Of a stretch of DNA of 64,000 nt, positions 36,105 through 45,380 are shown piece after piece. Within the stretch, counting starts at the first letter, position 1; every line of letters begins with the position of its first letter. The translations under genes were made by a program, and so were the position numbers. Below the pieces are notes generated by a model, which made no database searches, was not told where the DNA came from, and saw only the letters and a program-made list of their open reading frames with translations. Origin of the DNA: Gimesia maris (lineage in GTDB: Bacteria > Planctomycetota > Planctomycetia > Planctomycetales > Planctomycetaceae). Location of the stretch: NCBI RefSeq assembly GCF_008298035.1, contig NZ_CP042910.1, positions 744,001 through 808,000 on the forward strand, read 5' to 3'.

Positions 36105-36152
36105 AAAAATGCCTGGCGGAGTTGCTGAAAAGTGATCAGACTCCGCCAGGCA
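36105..36152 (-). terminator. Terminator of the Tat oxidoreductase gene
   Basis: The stem GCCTGGCGGAGT/ACTCCGCCAGGC is followed on the minus strand by TTTTTATTTTT (plus strand AAAAATAAAAAT at 36098-36109). Confidence 0.85.
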
Positions 36153-36195
36153 AGAGATGTTTATCGCCCCGTCTCAGAGACAGAACGGGTGAATC

Positions 36196-37572
36196 TTAAT
36201 ATTCACGGTTTTTGAGAATCCCGGGTAGTGGCACGGGGTAAGAACCATCCGCACGGGCAATCACAGGTGCCGGTGATTCCATTGTCAGTTTATCAACGTC
36301 CGGAGCAAACTCCTGTTTGCAGTTCAGCATTTCATCGTAGGTTACGATCTGGCCAGTGTGAGCAGCCATGCGACCCATTGATGTCACCAGGCTGGCTTCT
36401 GCACCACGTCGAACTTCATTGTAAGGTTGATCATTGCGGATCGCGTTGATCAGATCTTCCCATTCCACCTGGTAGGGGTTGGGTTCCGGCTGAGGATAAG
36501 CCCAGACCAGGTTTTCATCGGTCTCGTTGTAGCCTTTGTAAATCCGCGATTTCGCAGGGTGGTGGGCTGAGGTCGAGATAACGGCCAGCCCTTTTGTTCC
36601 GTGTGCGAAACTGGCAAATTTCTGGCGACAGCCGGGAATGGTTCGACCCCGCAGGAACATTTTGGTGCCATCTGCGAATGTGTATTCCACGCTGTAGCTG
36701 TCGAAGTTCTGGTCGACATTGTCGCCACGATAGTGACGTCCACCGGAACCATCGGCCTGAACAGGCCAGGCATCTTTCATCCAGCAGCTTTCGTCGATGT
36801 TATGAATGAGGAAATCGCTGAAGCCACCACCACTGGCCCAGAGGAAGCCGTGGAACCGGGAGATCTGATACAGCAGTTCGCTGCTCATGTTTTCCGGTTT
36901 GGGGCCAGTGGCTGCAGAACCAGTCGGGCCGGCCATGCGGTAGGCTCGAAGTTCCAGTATGTCGCCGATCTGACCATCTTTGATCCGATCGTGAAGTTCC
37001 TGACGCGCTTTGCAGTGACGGCACATCAGACCGACGCCGACCTTCAGGTTTTTCTCTTCCGATTTTTTAGCAAGCTCCAGCATCTTGCGGGTACTGGGGC
37101 CATCCACGGTGATGGGTTTTTCCATGAAGACATTGATGCCTTTTTCGATGGCGTATCCGAAGTGCACCCAGCGGAAAGCAGGAGGAGTCACAAGCAGTAC
37201 GACATCTCCCGGTCCCAGGCAGCTGATGGCTTTTTCATATCCGTCAAAGCCAATAAATTTCTGATCATCGGGAACATCGACTTTGTCACCAAACTGTTTT
37301 TCAAGACTCTTGTAGCTGGTATTGAGGCGATGCTCGAAGACGTCAGCCATCGCAACCAGTTTGATCGGTCCGCTGGTAGTGGAGAGTGCGTTGGCAGCAG
37401 CCCCTGTTCCACGCCCGCCGCATCCAACCAAGGCAATTTTAATTGTACTGTCATCTGCAGCATAAACATGCGGAATCGACGTACCGGCTAAGACAGAAGC
37501 CCCGGCTGCGAGTTTACTGGAGTTCTTTAAAAAATCGCGGCGGGATGAGACATTCTGGGGCGCTTCACTCAT
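36196..37572 (-). CDS. Tat-exported Gfo/Idh/MocA family oxidoreductase
   Basis: The 458-residue protein has a twin-arginine signal (SSRRDFLKNSSKLAAGASVLAG) and a Rossmann domain KIALVGCGGRGTGAAANAL, followed by the catalytic-region motif NVFMEKPITVDG (EKP). The C-terminal domain contains SCWMKDAWPVQADGSGG. Tat export means it folds with its NAD(P) cofactor in the cytoplasm before transport. Planctomycetes hold dozens of such paralogues, thought to act on sugars or sugar acids; the substrate is unknown. It is followed by a strong hairpin terminator. Confidence 0.9.
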   Translation of the reverse strand: MSEAPQNVSSRRDFLKNSSKLAAGASVLAGTSIPHVYAADDSTIKIALVGCGGRGTGAAANALSTTSGPIKLVAMADVFEHRLNTSYKSLEKQFGDKVDVPDDQKFIGFDGYEKAISCLGPGDVVLLVTPPAFRWVHFGYAIEKGINVFMEKPITVDGPSTRKMLELAKKSEEKNLKVGVGLMCRHCKARQELHDRIKDGQIGDILELRAYRMAGPTGSAATGPKPENMSSELLYQISRFHGFLWASGGGFSDFLIHNIDESCWMKDAWPVQADGSGGRHYRGDNVDQNFDSYSVEYTFADGTKMFLRGRTIPGCRQKFASFAHGTKGLAVISTSAHHPAKSRIYKGYNETDENLVWAYPQPEPNPYQVEWEDLINAIRNDQPYNEVRRGAEASLVTSMGRMAAHTGQIVTYDEMLNCKQEFAPDVDKLTMESPAPVIARADGSYPVPLPGILKNREY

Positions 37573-37796
37573 TCTGGGCTCCTTGGCAGTTCAATGAAAT
37601 AAGATCAAATTGTTGGCATTTTATCTGATACGTCGATTGAACGAGGAGTGCTGGTTGACAATCGATATTCTGTGAGGACAGAAGCAAAAGAACATCAGAT
37701 AAACACATATGAGAATATCTGATTATATCAATGCGAAATAGGCACTTGCAACTTGTTCTGATAATTCTCAGCGAGGAATTAGGGGGCAATTTCAAT

Positions 37797-37838
37797 AAAA
37801 AAAGCCGAAGACAGAAAAGGCGTCTTCGGCTTTTGATT
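37797..37838 (-). terminator. Terminator of the DUF1571 gene
   Basis: The stem AAGCCGAAGAC/GTCTTCGGCTT is followed on the minus strand by a T-run (plus strand AAAAAAAG at 37797-37804). It lies 25 bp past the DUF1571 stop. Confidence 0.85.
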
Positions 37839-37862
37839 TATTAGTGATGTTTAATATTGAGT

Positions 37863-38684
37863 TTAGAAATTGTAACCAGGATTTTTAGGATCGAAGTCCG
37901 CATCCGTTAATCCGACGTTGGTGCGGATGTTGGTGTAGGTGTATTCTTCGACTAATTCCGGCTGGCTGTTTTTTCTGGTCGGCCAGTCATATTGTTCGAC
38001 ACGGACAGGCAGGTTTGTTGCCTTATCAATGTAGAGTCTGGTCATCTGAAAGCGGATCCCCTGTTTCTGCTGCGGGTAGCTGGTCTGCAGAACTTTGCAC
38101 TGCATGTTACCGAGCTTGGCATCCGGGAAGTATTTAACGGCAACGCCGGCATCGACAGCTCGTTCTTCTTTCCATTGTTTCAGGATCTGATACAGCATTT
38201 TACGAATGCCGATCGTTGTAATCGGGTAGCGGCTCTCATCCATTGCCTGTGGGCTGTTGGGTTGCAGAGACACAGTTCCGACGAGTCCTTTGATGCCTGT
38301 TTCATGGGCGAGAATCTGATTTCCATTTCGTCCATGGAAATAGATGACTTCCCGACCAGCGTGTGGTTGCTGGAATCCCAGATAGACACTCAGTGGTTTT
38401 TCGCGAAACTTGATTGCCATTGTCTGGGTGGCCTGCATCTTGCGGCCTACTTTTTCACGCTTAATGAAGGTCCCCTGGAAGTCTTTCACTCCCGCAGTTG
38501 TTTCATAGCTCTTCATCGCCAGGCGAATCGCGGGATCAAGAGCATGTTCAGATTGAGCCTGTAACGGTGTGGCCTGTGTCAGGCAGGCAGTTGCGGTCAG
38601 AGCCAGAACTCCTGCGATGGCAACGAACTTCTTCGTCTGGCGGACCAGTACAGTATTTTGTAAGTAAGAGTGCTGTTTAACCAT
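37863..38684 (-). CDS. DUF1571 domain protein, exported
   Basis: ATG 38684 (MVKQHSYLQN) is preferred; the frame continues to 38870 but that would bury the signal peptide. Residues about 18-45 form the signal (KKFVAIAGVLALTATACLTQA). The mature part has the DUF1571 pattern: KDFQGTFIKREKVGRKMQ, IKFREKPLSVYLGF, GREVIYFHGRNGNQILAHE, and late RLYIDKATNLPVRVEQYDWP. DUF1571 is mainly planctomycetal and its role is unknown; the fold recalls LolA-like or outer-membrane lipoprotein carrier barrels, as an inference. It is followed by a strong terminator. Confidence 0.85.
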   Translation of the reverse strand: MVKQHSYLQNTVLVRQTKKFVAIAGVLALTATACLTQATPLQAQSEHALDPAIRLAMKSYETTAGVKDFQGTFIKREKVGRKMQATQTMAIKFREKPLSVYLGFQQPHAGREVIYFHGRNGNQILAHETGIKGLVGTVSLQPNSPQAMDESRYPITTIGIRKMLYQILKQWKEERAVDAGVAVKYFPDAKLGNMQCKVLQTSYPQQKQGIRFQMTRLYIDKATNLPVRVEQYDWPTRKNSQPELVEEYTYTNIRTNVGLTDADFDPKNPGYNF

Positions 38685-39394
38685 TGAATTCCGTGACTCC
38701 CTTTGTCGAAATCCACTTGCTTTGGACAAATTTCCGTTTGAGCACTGTTGGCGGAAAAGCTGTCTAAAACCAGTAAGAAATATAGACCACACAGATTTAC
38801 GAAACCGCTGAGGGGTTTCCTGTATTGAAATGATAAGGTCTTTGTAAATGAATGCCGAATACAGATCCAAACTGTATCCTGGCTCGATGCTATTCTATAA
38901 GATCGAACCTCAAGACAAACCGTAATCAATTAGATCGCGTGTTCTCCCTGTTTTTTTATAAATTGTCAAGACAGATTCTTCAGATTGACTTGTCGTGTTA
39001 TTGCGATGCGTACGGCTTATGTTTGCCAAGGCTTCCTGTTGTCCCATTTTAACAGCAGGGGGGCTGGAATTGAATAGACGATTTTGCGCTGATTTCCTGA
39101 AAAGAAGAGAATTCGCTAAAGTTCAATTGTTCCATTTACGGTCTTTCTGTATGATCCGCACCCCTGAACCTTTCAACTGATACTGTTATTACAACACTAC
39201 GATTGTTTCAGGCAGCAATGACTCAAATGAGTTTCAGGTTGTAATCGAGCCTGAAGCAGGCCAGTGAGTGATTGTGATCTGTGGTTGGCCAAGATGGTTT
39301 CTGGTAACCAAAACATTGAGAACAAGGAGTGTTCCCATTGTTCAAATCGGATAGTTTCCGATAGCGTGATTGCGAACATGGAGGAGAAACGCAA
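38685..39394. other. Gene-free divergent region upstream of two exported proteins
   Basis: About 710 bp separate the DUF1571 and the membrane-protein gene at 39395. An in-frame N-terminal extension of DUF1571 runs to 38870, but the rest is non-coding. The region ends with GGAGGAG at about 39381-39387, the ribosome binding site of the downstream gene. I could not place promoters. Confidence 0.45.
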
Positions 39395-40267
39395 ATGCGC
39401 TCCAAATCAAATGACTTTTTATCAACACTGCTTGTACTGATACCTCTGGTGGCAGTGCCGATGCTGGCGATATTCGGTATTCCGGAAATCGCTCCCGTTA
39501 AAAAGTCGGCTCTCAATGAAAACGATCTCTTCGAAAACGAAGATGCTTCCCGTTCCCCCTTCGAAGAAATTTCGTTCGATGGCTCATCGCATGAAATTGA
39601 TTTAGGTAACGAAACAGCTTTAGCGGATCGATCCGGCCAGACTGGTTCGAATATGCGAAATTCCCTGGGTGAGGCTGCGGCTACACAGAAGGGGCAGCGA
39701 CATGGTGAGGAATGGTTACCTCCCGCCGGCGCCCTGGAAGGCTGGGAACTGGAACCGGCTCCTGTCCAGAGGGAGCCCGAACAGAAAATGACAGAAATGG
39801 CATCGTCTGAACTGGAATTGCGTCAGCCTCAGGGCGGAAGTGCGATCCAGCAGGCATCATTTGATAATCAGCCCGGTGCGGCAGGTTCACAGAATTCCTT
39901 CAACCAGGGACGAGTGCAACAGATCGACACGGAAATCAATCCATTTGCACAGAATGCGCAGATCCCTTCGCAGGAAGAAACTGTTCAACAGGAAGTCATT
40001 GATCAGCAGTTTCGGCAGCGTGCAGAAACAATGCTGCGTCGAGATCCTGTTACCTGGAGTGCCGCCGTCCAAAAACTGAATGAGTTGGGAATACGCGATT
40101 ATCGACTGGAGCCTGGCGCACGACCTGACGAATTTTTATTCAGCTGTTCCTATTCTCCCCCTCACAATCCGCGTGTCTCCCGGCGGTTTGAAGCGGAAGC
40201 ACTTGACCCGTTGAAGGCCGTCATTAAAGTGTTACAGCAGGTCGATGAGTGGAATCAGAGTCGCTGA
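39395..40267 (+). CDS. Hypothetical membrane-anchored protein
   Basis: The 290-residue protein has one N-terminal hydrophobic helix (about residues 9-30, LLVLIPLVAVPMLAIFGIP). A low-complexity acidic and Gln-rich middle (about 35-190) follows, and then a folded C-terminal domain of about 85 residues (ETMLRRDPVTWSAAVQKLNELGIRDYRLEP, FLFSCSYSPPHNPRVSRRFEAEALDPLKAVIKVLQQV). It is likely anchored in the inner membrane with the domain outside. The family is not recognised. Start ATG 39395 has GGAGGAG upstream. A terminator at 40281-40321 follows. Confidence 0.65.
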   Translation: MRSKSNDFLSTLLVLIPLVAVPMLAIFGIPEIAPVKKSALNENDLFENEDASRSPFEEISFDGSSHEIDLGNETALADRSGQTGSNMRNSLGEAAATQKGQRHGEEWLPPAGALEGWELEPAPVQREPEQKMTEMASSELELRQPQGGSAIQQASFDNQPGAAGSQNSFNQGRVQQIDTEINPFAQNAQIPSQEETVQQEVIDQQFRQRAETMLRRDPVTWSAAVQKLNELGIRDYRLEPGARPDEFLFSCSYSPPHNPRVSRRFEAEALDPLKAVIKVLQQVDEWNQSR

Positions 40268-40280
40268 AAAATGCACATGG

Positions 40281-40321
40281 AAAAAAGCCCTCTCTGAATC
40301 GATTCAAAGAGGGCTTTTTTT
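40281..40321. terminator. Bidirectional terminator
   Basis: The stem AAAAAAGCCCTCT/AGAGGGCTTTTTT sits between two convergent genes and has A-runs and T-runs on both sides. Confidence 0.9.
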
Positions 40322-40340
40322 ATTTCAGGCTGCCCGCAGA

Positions 40341-40754
40341 TCAGGCTTCGTTCTTCTTTTTCTTCGCTTTATTTTTCTTCTTCTTTGCTTCCATTTTTTT
40401 GCGCAGTTCTTTTGATTTGGGGGGAGCCTGACGCTTCAGGTTGGAACGTTTATCAACAGTTCCTTCTGCTTCCTCGATCTGACCACACAGGTCTGCGAGT
40501 GAAACAGCAACATCCTGCTGACGATAAGAGGAAGAAGCGGTCCAGGCACGGCAGCTTTTGTGTCCTTCGATGTGGTAGCTTTGATCAAGGCTGCGAATAG
40601 CCTGGCTGAACTCCACCATTTCATCATTGATCGCGGTCGAAGCCGCACTTAAACCAACAGTAGCACCCAGAACTCCAACAGTACCGAGCATTACCAGTTC
40701 AGCGGACATTACTAAACCAGCTTCATCGCTCCAGAAATTTTTCAACAGATTCAT
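40341..40754 (-). CDS. Pilin-like (Flp/TadE-type) protein with lysine-rich tail
   Basis: The 137-residue protein starts MNLLKNFWSDEAGLVMSAELVML, with an N-terminal hydrophobic helix preceded by a Glu/Ala/Gly motif reminiscent of Flp pilin or TadE, then a helical stretch (DEMVEFSQAIRSLDQSY). Two Cys (CRAWTASS, LCGQIEE) could form a disulfide. The tail of about 30 residues is very Lys-rich (KKMEAKKKKNKAKKKKNEA), which may bind an acidic surface or nucleic acid. No tad/cpa assembly genes lie near. The family is not firmly identified. Confidence 0.6.
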   Translation of the reverse strand: MNLLKNFWSDEAGLVMSAELVMLGTVGVLGATVGLSAASTAINDEMVEFSQAIRSLDQSYHIEGHKSCRAWTASSSYRQQDVAVSLADLCGQIEEAEGTVDKRSNLKRQAPPKSKELRKKMEAKKKKNKAKKKKNEA

Positions 40755-41257
40755 AACAGACCTCTCAAGAAAGCGGTGACAGTTTAATTGAGAGTGAGGT
40801 GAGAGTGAGTTCCGCCTGTACCGATTGCAACGATTATTCGGATAAGTAGGATTGTAGCGATTGTTTCGTAAGTGTTAATATGAGATGTATGGAAAAAATA
40901 GATAAAATTAGAAAAATTCAGTTGTATTGCCATAAGTCTATAAATTGAAATGAGATATGACTTGATAAAGTTGCGTGCGACTGTCTATTGAGGATCAAGC
41001 CAGCTCCGTGTCGGTAAGCTGCAAGACGGATGGCGAAAATCAGCCGATTCCAGAACCGGCTGCAGAAGCAGGTGTATAGAAGTGTGACAGAGTCTAACTG
41101 AGTAACTCAGGCGATCATCTGCGATCTTTCAGGAGAAATTCGCGGGAGTGAATCCCTTTATACTTGCCTGATTTGTGTTTTCGGGACATGATCGTAGCGA
41201 TCATTGATTCAGAGCTCACGGTAATACGCCACAGATCAGAAGAAGGGCCAGCCCAAC
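40755..41257. other. Gene-free region upstream of the MFS transporter
   Basis: 503 bp hold no credible gene. An imperfect region of inverted symmetry, ATGATCG-TAG-CGATCAT (41188-41204), lies 54 bp before the transporter start and could be an operator. AT-rich DNA around 40850-40950 would suit a promoter. The ORF at 41164-41373 overlaps the transporter and is rejected. Confidence 0.4.
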
Positions 41258-42559
41258 ATGTCATCACAGCAATCGCCAGTCGTTATTGGTATTCGACTTT
41301 CCATCATGATGTTTCTCGAGTTCTTCGTGTGGGGAGCCTGGTATGTAACCGTGGGCAACTACATGGGGGCTAACGGGATGGGTGATGCCATTTACTGGGC
41401 GTATACCGTAGGTCCGATTGCCGCAATTCTTTCTCCCTTTATTCTGGGGATGGTCGCTGACCGATTCTTTTCTTCAGAGCGGGTTCTGGCAGTCCTCATG
41501 ATCATTGGAGGGGTTGCACTTTATATCGCGCCCAGTGTGGTGGGTGAAGGAGGGGCGGGTAGCAAAACATTTATCTTACTATTACTGCTGCATATGCTTT
41601 GTTATATGCCTACATTGGGGCTGACCAACACCATTGCATTTTCTCATCTGAAAAATCAGGAGGTCTGGTTTCCGCTGGTACGTGTATTTGGAACGTTCGG
41701 CTGGATTGGTGCGAATATTCTTGTAAGTAAAGTAATGAAGGCCGACATGACCTCCCAGCCACTATTAGTGGCTGGTGGCGCGGGTGTGCTCATGGGGATT
41801 TACAGCTTAACACTGCCTCATACTCCCCCGCCTTCCAAGGGAAAGGCGATTTCTGTTCGAGATATACTGGGGCTGGATTCTCTCGCTCTGTTAAAAGATC
41901 GTTCCTTCCTCGTATTCATGGTAAGTTCATTACTCATCTGTATTCCGCTGGCCGCTTATTATGCCTATGCCCCTGTTTTTGTAGCAGACGCTGGTATTTC
42001 TGAACCGGCCTTTCAGATGTCGTTCGGTCAGATGTCCGAAGTATTGTTTATGATTTTGATGCCGTTCTTTTTTAAATTTCTCGGCGTCAAACGCATGCTG
42101 CTGTTTGGTATGTTTGCCTGGGTGGCCCGTTATGCTTTGTTTGCAGCAGGAGCCGGTGAAGGTGCAGTTGATATTGGGGCCAACAGTGTTTATTGGATGA
42201 TCATTTTCGGGATTGTTCTGCACGGAATCTGCTATGACTTCTTCTTTGTCACTGGCCAGATTTATGTAGATCAGAAAGCGGGGCCTGACATCCGCGCTCA
42301 GGCTCAGGGCTTTCTGGTATTTGCAACGCAAGGGATCGGGATGCTGGTTGGTGCCCAGATCAGCGGTATTTTAATCAACCGGATTGTGGTTGGAGAAGGA
42401 GCCGCCAAGCTGGAGAACTGGAAAGAATTCTGGATTATCCCCACCGTAGCCGCATTCGTGATTATGGTGGTCTTCCTCATCCTGTTTAAAGACGATCCTA
42501 AAAAGGAAATCACTGAAGAAGATGTTGCCAAGGCGGCAGGGACTGAAGAGATGGTTTAA
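41258..42559 (+). CDS. MFS transporter of the nucleoside:H+ symporter (NupG) type
   Basis: The 433-residue protein has about 12 hydrophobic helices. The N-terminal MMFLEFFVWGAWYVTVGNYM is typical of the NupG/XapB branch of the major facilitator superfamily. Helix 2-3 loop and later MLCYMPTLGLTNTIAFSHL, then RSFLVFMVSSLLICIPLAAYYAY, and GICYDFFFVTGQIYVDQ fit that family. NupG imports nucleosides with protons across the inner membrane. The substrate here is by family only. It is a single gene with a terminator at 42581-42616. Confidence 0.88.
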   Translation: MSSQQSPVVIGIRLSIMMFLEFFVWGAWYVTVGNYMGANGMGDAIYWAYTVGPIAAILSPFILGMVADRFFSSERVLAVLMIIGGVALYIAPSVVGEGGAGSKTFILLLLLHMLCYMPTLGLTNTIAFSHLKNQEVWFPLVRVFGTFGWIGANILVSKVMKADMTSQPLLVAGGAGVLMGIYSLTLPHTPPPSKGKAISVRDILGLDSLALLKDRSFLVFMVSSLLICIPLAAYYAYAPVFVADAGISEPAFQMSFGQMSEVLFMILMPFFFKFLGVKRMLLFGMFAWVARYALFAAGAGEGAVDIGANSVYWMIIFGIVLHGICYDFFFVTGQIYVDQKAGPDIRAQAQGFLVFATQGIGMLVGAQISGILINRIVVGEGAAKLENWKEFWIIPTVAAFVIMVVFLILFKDDPKKEITEEDVAKAAGTEEMV

Positions 42560-42580
42560 GTTGCTGCCTCATGATAATAA

Positions 42581-42616
42581 AACAGCCCTCTGTTCCTGGT
42601 GAGCAGAGGGCTGTTT
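42581..42616. terminator. Bidirectional terminator between the MFS and SH3b genes
   Basis: The stem AACAGCCCTCTG/CAGAGGGCTGTT is followed by TCTGTTTTC and preceded by AATAAAA. It serves both convergent genes. Confidence 0.88.
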
Positions 42617-42649
42617 CTGTTTTCAGCATGTGAGTTGCAGTGCGGTCAT

Positions 42650-44074
42650 TTATTGACGTGGCACGGGAGCTGCCTGCAGTCGCACAGGCATCATGGATTC
42701 GACGAGAATGTATTCCCCGCGTAAATCATTGCGGAACCAGCGTTTTCCGGTCACGCCGACAGGCCGTCCAAGGGCAGCATCCAGATTGATTTGTGGTGAG
42801 ACCGGCTGCAGATAAGCCAGAAACTGGCCGTTCGGGGCAGTCAGTGCATGTGTGGGCATTCCCGGTCGCACATTGTTTAGCCGACGCACGATACCTGCAC
42901 CCGAGAACTGTGGCTGTGTCGGTGGCGCTGGTTGTTGTGTCACGCTCGGCTGTGGTACAGAAGGCTGTGGTGCACTGGGCTGTGGCAGTGGTGTCAGTGG
43001 TTGAGTGGGGGCAGTCGGTTCGGAAGCTGGTTCAGGTGTCGGTGGCAGCAGGGATTCTGAACCGGGTGAGATGGTTGAATCAGGCGTTGGATACCGGCTG
43101 GTTTTGTTCTGTTCGGGGGCCATCGAGACGAGTTCTGCATCGCGTTTGCTGGTTTCTTCAGCCAGCTTCAGGAAATCCTGATACTCGGATTGCACTTTTC
43201 GATAACGATTCACGGCTTCGATCCGCAGATCAATTTTGCTGGCAATCGCAGGATGTTTGATTTCCCCTTGCAGGGTTTTGTAATCCTGTTCCAGTCCATC
43301 CAGGTCCCAGGCCGTTGGTTCTGCTTCGATCATGGCGCGGAACTGAGTGTCGATTGTTTTGATCGCATCTTTGGCGGCTGCCATCTGTTCTTCTTCCGGC
43401 ACGCTGCGGCGGGCTGAGCCATCCGTGGGAGTTTTGATCATTTCCTGCTTGGGGACAGTTGGATTGTTGAGTGAATTGCCCGGACTGAACGGATCAGTCT
43501 GATTGACTGCGATGGGTTGGTCAACGGGAACTGGGGGAGTTTTACCTGGTGAGTACTGGTCGGTCGGGATGATCAGATGTCCTTCAATCCAGCGCCATTC
43601 CCCCGTGGGTGGTTTGATCTGATACATCAGCACATTCCCAAATTCGGTGGGAACGTTTTTGCTGCCGAGGATGGTTACTTCATCATTTTTGGAAAGGCGA
43701 ATCTGCTCGACATCACGAGATTCACCAAAGGAGCTTCCCACGCGAACCACGACGCCGTTTTCAATGACTCGCCCCGACTGGTTTCCCGTTTTCTGCACGT
43801 GTTCCGCACGGATCCAGCTGAAACTGCCCTGGGGGGGAGAAATCATGAACCAGCCGCCCGGATCATGGCGATGCACGGTGATATGGCTGCCTTTTTTGAG
43901 TTTCAGTGTTGGATAATAACGGGTTCCATTCCCGCTACGTACCAGTGCTTCTTCCGCATTGACGACAGCGTCGTAGGGAAAAGTGCGTTTCGCCGCAAAA
44001 CAATCGTCAGCAAGACTGAGAAAAAGCCCTGTGATTAATAAAGGTGTCAGAATCCAGCGGTCTAACGGACACAT
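42650..44074 (-). CDS. Exported protein with two bacterial SH3 domains and a proline-rich tail
   Basis: The 474-residue protein has a signal peptide (LTPLLITGLFLSLADDCFA) and then two SH3b-type modules: ALVRSGNGTRYYPTLKLKKG (about 35-95) and NGVVVRVGSSFGESRDVEQIRLSKND (about 105-165). A helical segment with QFRAMIEAEPTAWDLDGLEQDY follows (about 240-310). The C-terminal 110 residues are rich in Pro/Gln/Ser (SAPQPSVPQPSVTQQPAPP). SH3b domains usually bind cell-wall or surface peptides, and the long Pro-rich part suggests an extended spacer outside the membrane. Function unknown. Confidence 0.8.
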   Translation of the reverse strand: MCPLDRWILTPLLITGLFLSLADDCFAAKRTFPYDAVVNAEEALVRSGNGTRYYPTLKLKKGSHITVHRHDPGGWFMISPPQGSFSWIRAEHVQKTGNQSGRVIENGVVVRVGSSFGESRDVEQIRLSKNDEVTILGSKNVPTEFGNVLMYQIKPPTGEWRWIEGHLIIPTDQYSPGKTPPVPVDQPIAVNQTDPFSPGNSLNNPTVPKQEMIKTPTDGSARRSVPEEEQMAAAKDAIKTIDTQFRAMIEAEPTAWDLDGLEQDYKTLQGEIKHPAIASKIDLRIEAVNRYRKVQSEYQDFLKLAEETSKRDAELVSMAPEQNKTSRYPTPDSTISPGSESLLPPTPEPASEPTAPTQPLTPLPQPSAPQPSVPQPSVTQQPAPPTQPQFSGAGIVRRLNNVRPGMPTHALTAPNGQFLAYLQPVSPQINLDAALGRPVGVTGKRWFRNDLRGEYILVESMMPVRLQAAPVPRQ

Positions 44075-44617
44075 GGAATAAGCCTCCGTGCTGACTATAA
44101 ACAGCCCATTTGAAAGGTATTTATTGAGTTGTCGAATGTGATTAATTCAACAGAAATGTTCAGGAATTTCGAATCGAAATGGATTCAACTGAGGGGAAAG
44201 GTCTCGGTAGAGAAGTTGAAAGAGAGGCGTTTAATAATCAAAAACAAATTTCAAGGCAAGGCCAAAAACGGAGCTGAGCGGAGAGGTCCGGGATTTACTG
44301 AGAAGATGAAGGTCAAAAAACAGGGTTGGAGTGAGGGGAGGAGGGGATCGATCTGAAATTGAATGCAAATGCTCACTTTTTCGTATTGACGTAAAATCCA
44401 ATCTATGCAAAATTATCGTTCTCTCAGTATGGTTAGCTGGCTCATATGACATGAATCCAGCTGTATCATGAAAGTAAAATCACATTTCCAAGAGACTTTG
44501 ATCGCGAAACTGTCAATCAGAGCCTGGGTACAGTTTCGTTACCAAATCAAGAGAAATTCTAATTCGTTTGATCGCCACTACGGAGAGTGGTCCATTCTGC
44601 AAAGGAGTGCTTCGGTC
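44075..44617. other. Gene-free region upstream of the OmpH/Skp-like gene
   Basis: 543 bp between divergent genes. A possible frame at 44129-44356 has a TTG start and no ribosome binding site and is rejected. Candidate promoter elements are listed at 44386-44413. Confidence 0.45.
44386..44413 (+). promoter_or_regulatory. Candidate promoter of the OmpH/Skp gene
   Basis: TTGACG (44386-44391) and CAAAAT (44408-44413) are separated by 16 bp, about 200 bp before the GTG start of the OmpH/Skp-like gene. The -35 is strong and the -10 is weak. Confidence 0.4.
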
Positions 44618-45265
44618 GTGAAAAAATTTATTGCTTCAGTTACATGTGTTGCCATCGCGGGTTGTTTTGCCTGTTTCACTGAAACAGTGTCAGCACAGGG
44701 TGCCGCACCTGCCGCAGGGGGAACCCCTGTGGTACACAAAGTGGGCCTGATTGATATGGCTCATGTGTTCAAGAACTACGAGAAATTTACAGCGCTGCGT
44801 GAAGAGCTGAAAGAAGAAATTCAGCAGAGTGATTCCAAAGCCAAAGCCATGGCGGAACAGATTCAGGCTGTTCAGAAAGAGATGCAGGACTTCAAACAGG
44901 GGAGCCCTGAGTATCTGGCACGCGAAAAACAGCTGGCCCAGGCTGCTTCCGATTTCGAAGCATTCCGCAAAGTGGCGCAGCGCGACTTTCTGCGAAAGGA
45001 ATCACGGATCTATCACACCATCTACATGGAAGTGACAGACACCGTCAAGAAGTATGCCAAGATCTACAACTACACTTTGATCATGCGTTTTAACCGGGAA
45101 AGCCTGGATACGGATGATCCCAAGAAGCTGATCCAGGGCATGAATCGCCAGGTGGTATTCCACCGTGCCGACGATGACATCACACTGTCTGTTCTGGATT
45201 ACCTGAACCGCAGCTATAAGCCTAAAGGGACCGCTACTGGCCCTAAAACCAGCACTCAGCGTTAA
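44618..45265 (+). CDS. OmpH/Skp-family periplasmic chaperone
   Basis: The start is GTG at 44618 (VKKFIASVTC, read as Met) with AAAGGAG at 44601-44607; the open frame from 44468 would add 50 implausible residues in front of the signal peptide. The 215-residue protein has a signal peptide (KKFIASVTCVAIAGCFACFTETVSAQ), then KVGLIDMAHVFKNYEKF, the typical Skp start of the mature protein, and a long amphipathic helical hairpin (about 60-150). Skp holds unfolded outer-membrane proteins in the periplasm. The placement before lpxC and lpxA echoes the skp-lpxD-fabZ-lpxA order of other bacteria. A terminator follows. Confidence 0.85.
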   Translation: MKKFIASVTCVAIAGCFACFTETVSAQGAAPAAGGTPVVHKVGLIDMAHVFKNYEKFTALREELKEEIQQSDSKAKAMAEQIQAVQKEMQDFKQGSPEYLAREKQLAQAASDFEAFRKVAQRDFLRKESRIYHTIYMEVTDTVKKYAKIYNYTLIMRFNRESLDTDDPKKLIQGMNRQVVFHRADDDITLSVLDYLNRSYKPKGTATGPKTSTQR

Positions 45266-45291
45266 GCTGAATGCGGTGTAAGCACTCTCTT

Positions 45292-45332
45292 GGATGCAGT
45301 GCAGGTACTTCTGCCTGCCTGCATCCTTTTTG
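45292..45332 (+). terminator. Terminator between ompH/skp and lpxC
   Basis: The stem GGATGCAGTGCAGG/CCTGCCTGCATCC is followed by TTTTTG. It separates ompH transcription from lpxC, though partial read-through is possible. Confidence 0.75.
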
Positions 45333-45380
45333 TGATTTTTCCAGGCACCTGCCAGTAGACCGTCAGCGAAGGAGTAGGCA

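Noticed and set aside
38685..38870. N-terminal extension of DUF1571
   Set aside because: It would put 62 residues before an obvious signal peptide; ATG 38684 is used instead.
44129..44356. 75-codon frame upstream of ompH/skp
   Set aside because: TTG start, no ribosome binding site, highly basic, overlaps the candidate promoter region.
44468..44617. N-terminal extension of OmpH/Skp
   Set aside because: A GTG at 44618 with AAAGGAG places the signal peptide at the very start, as the family needs.
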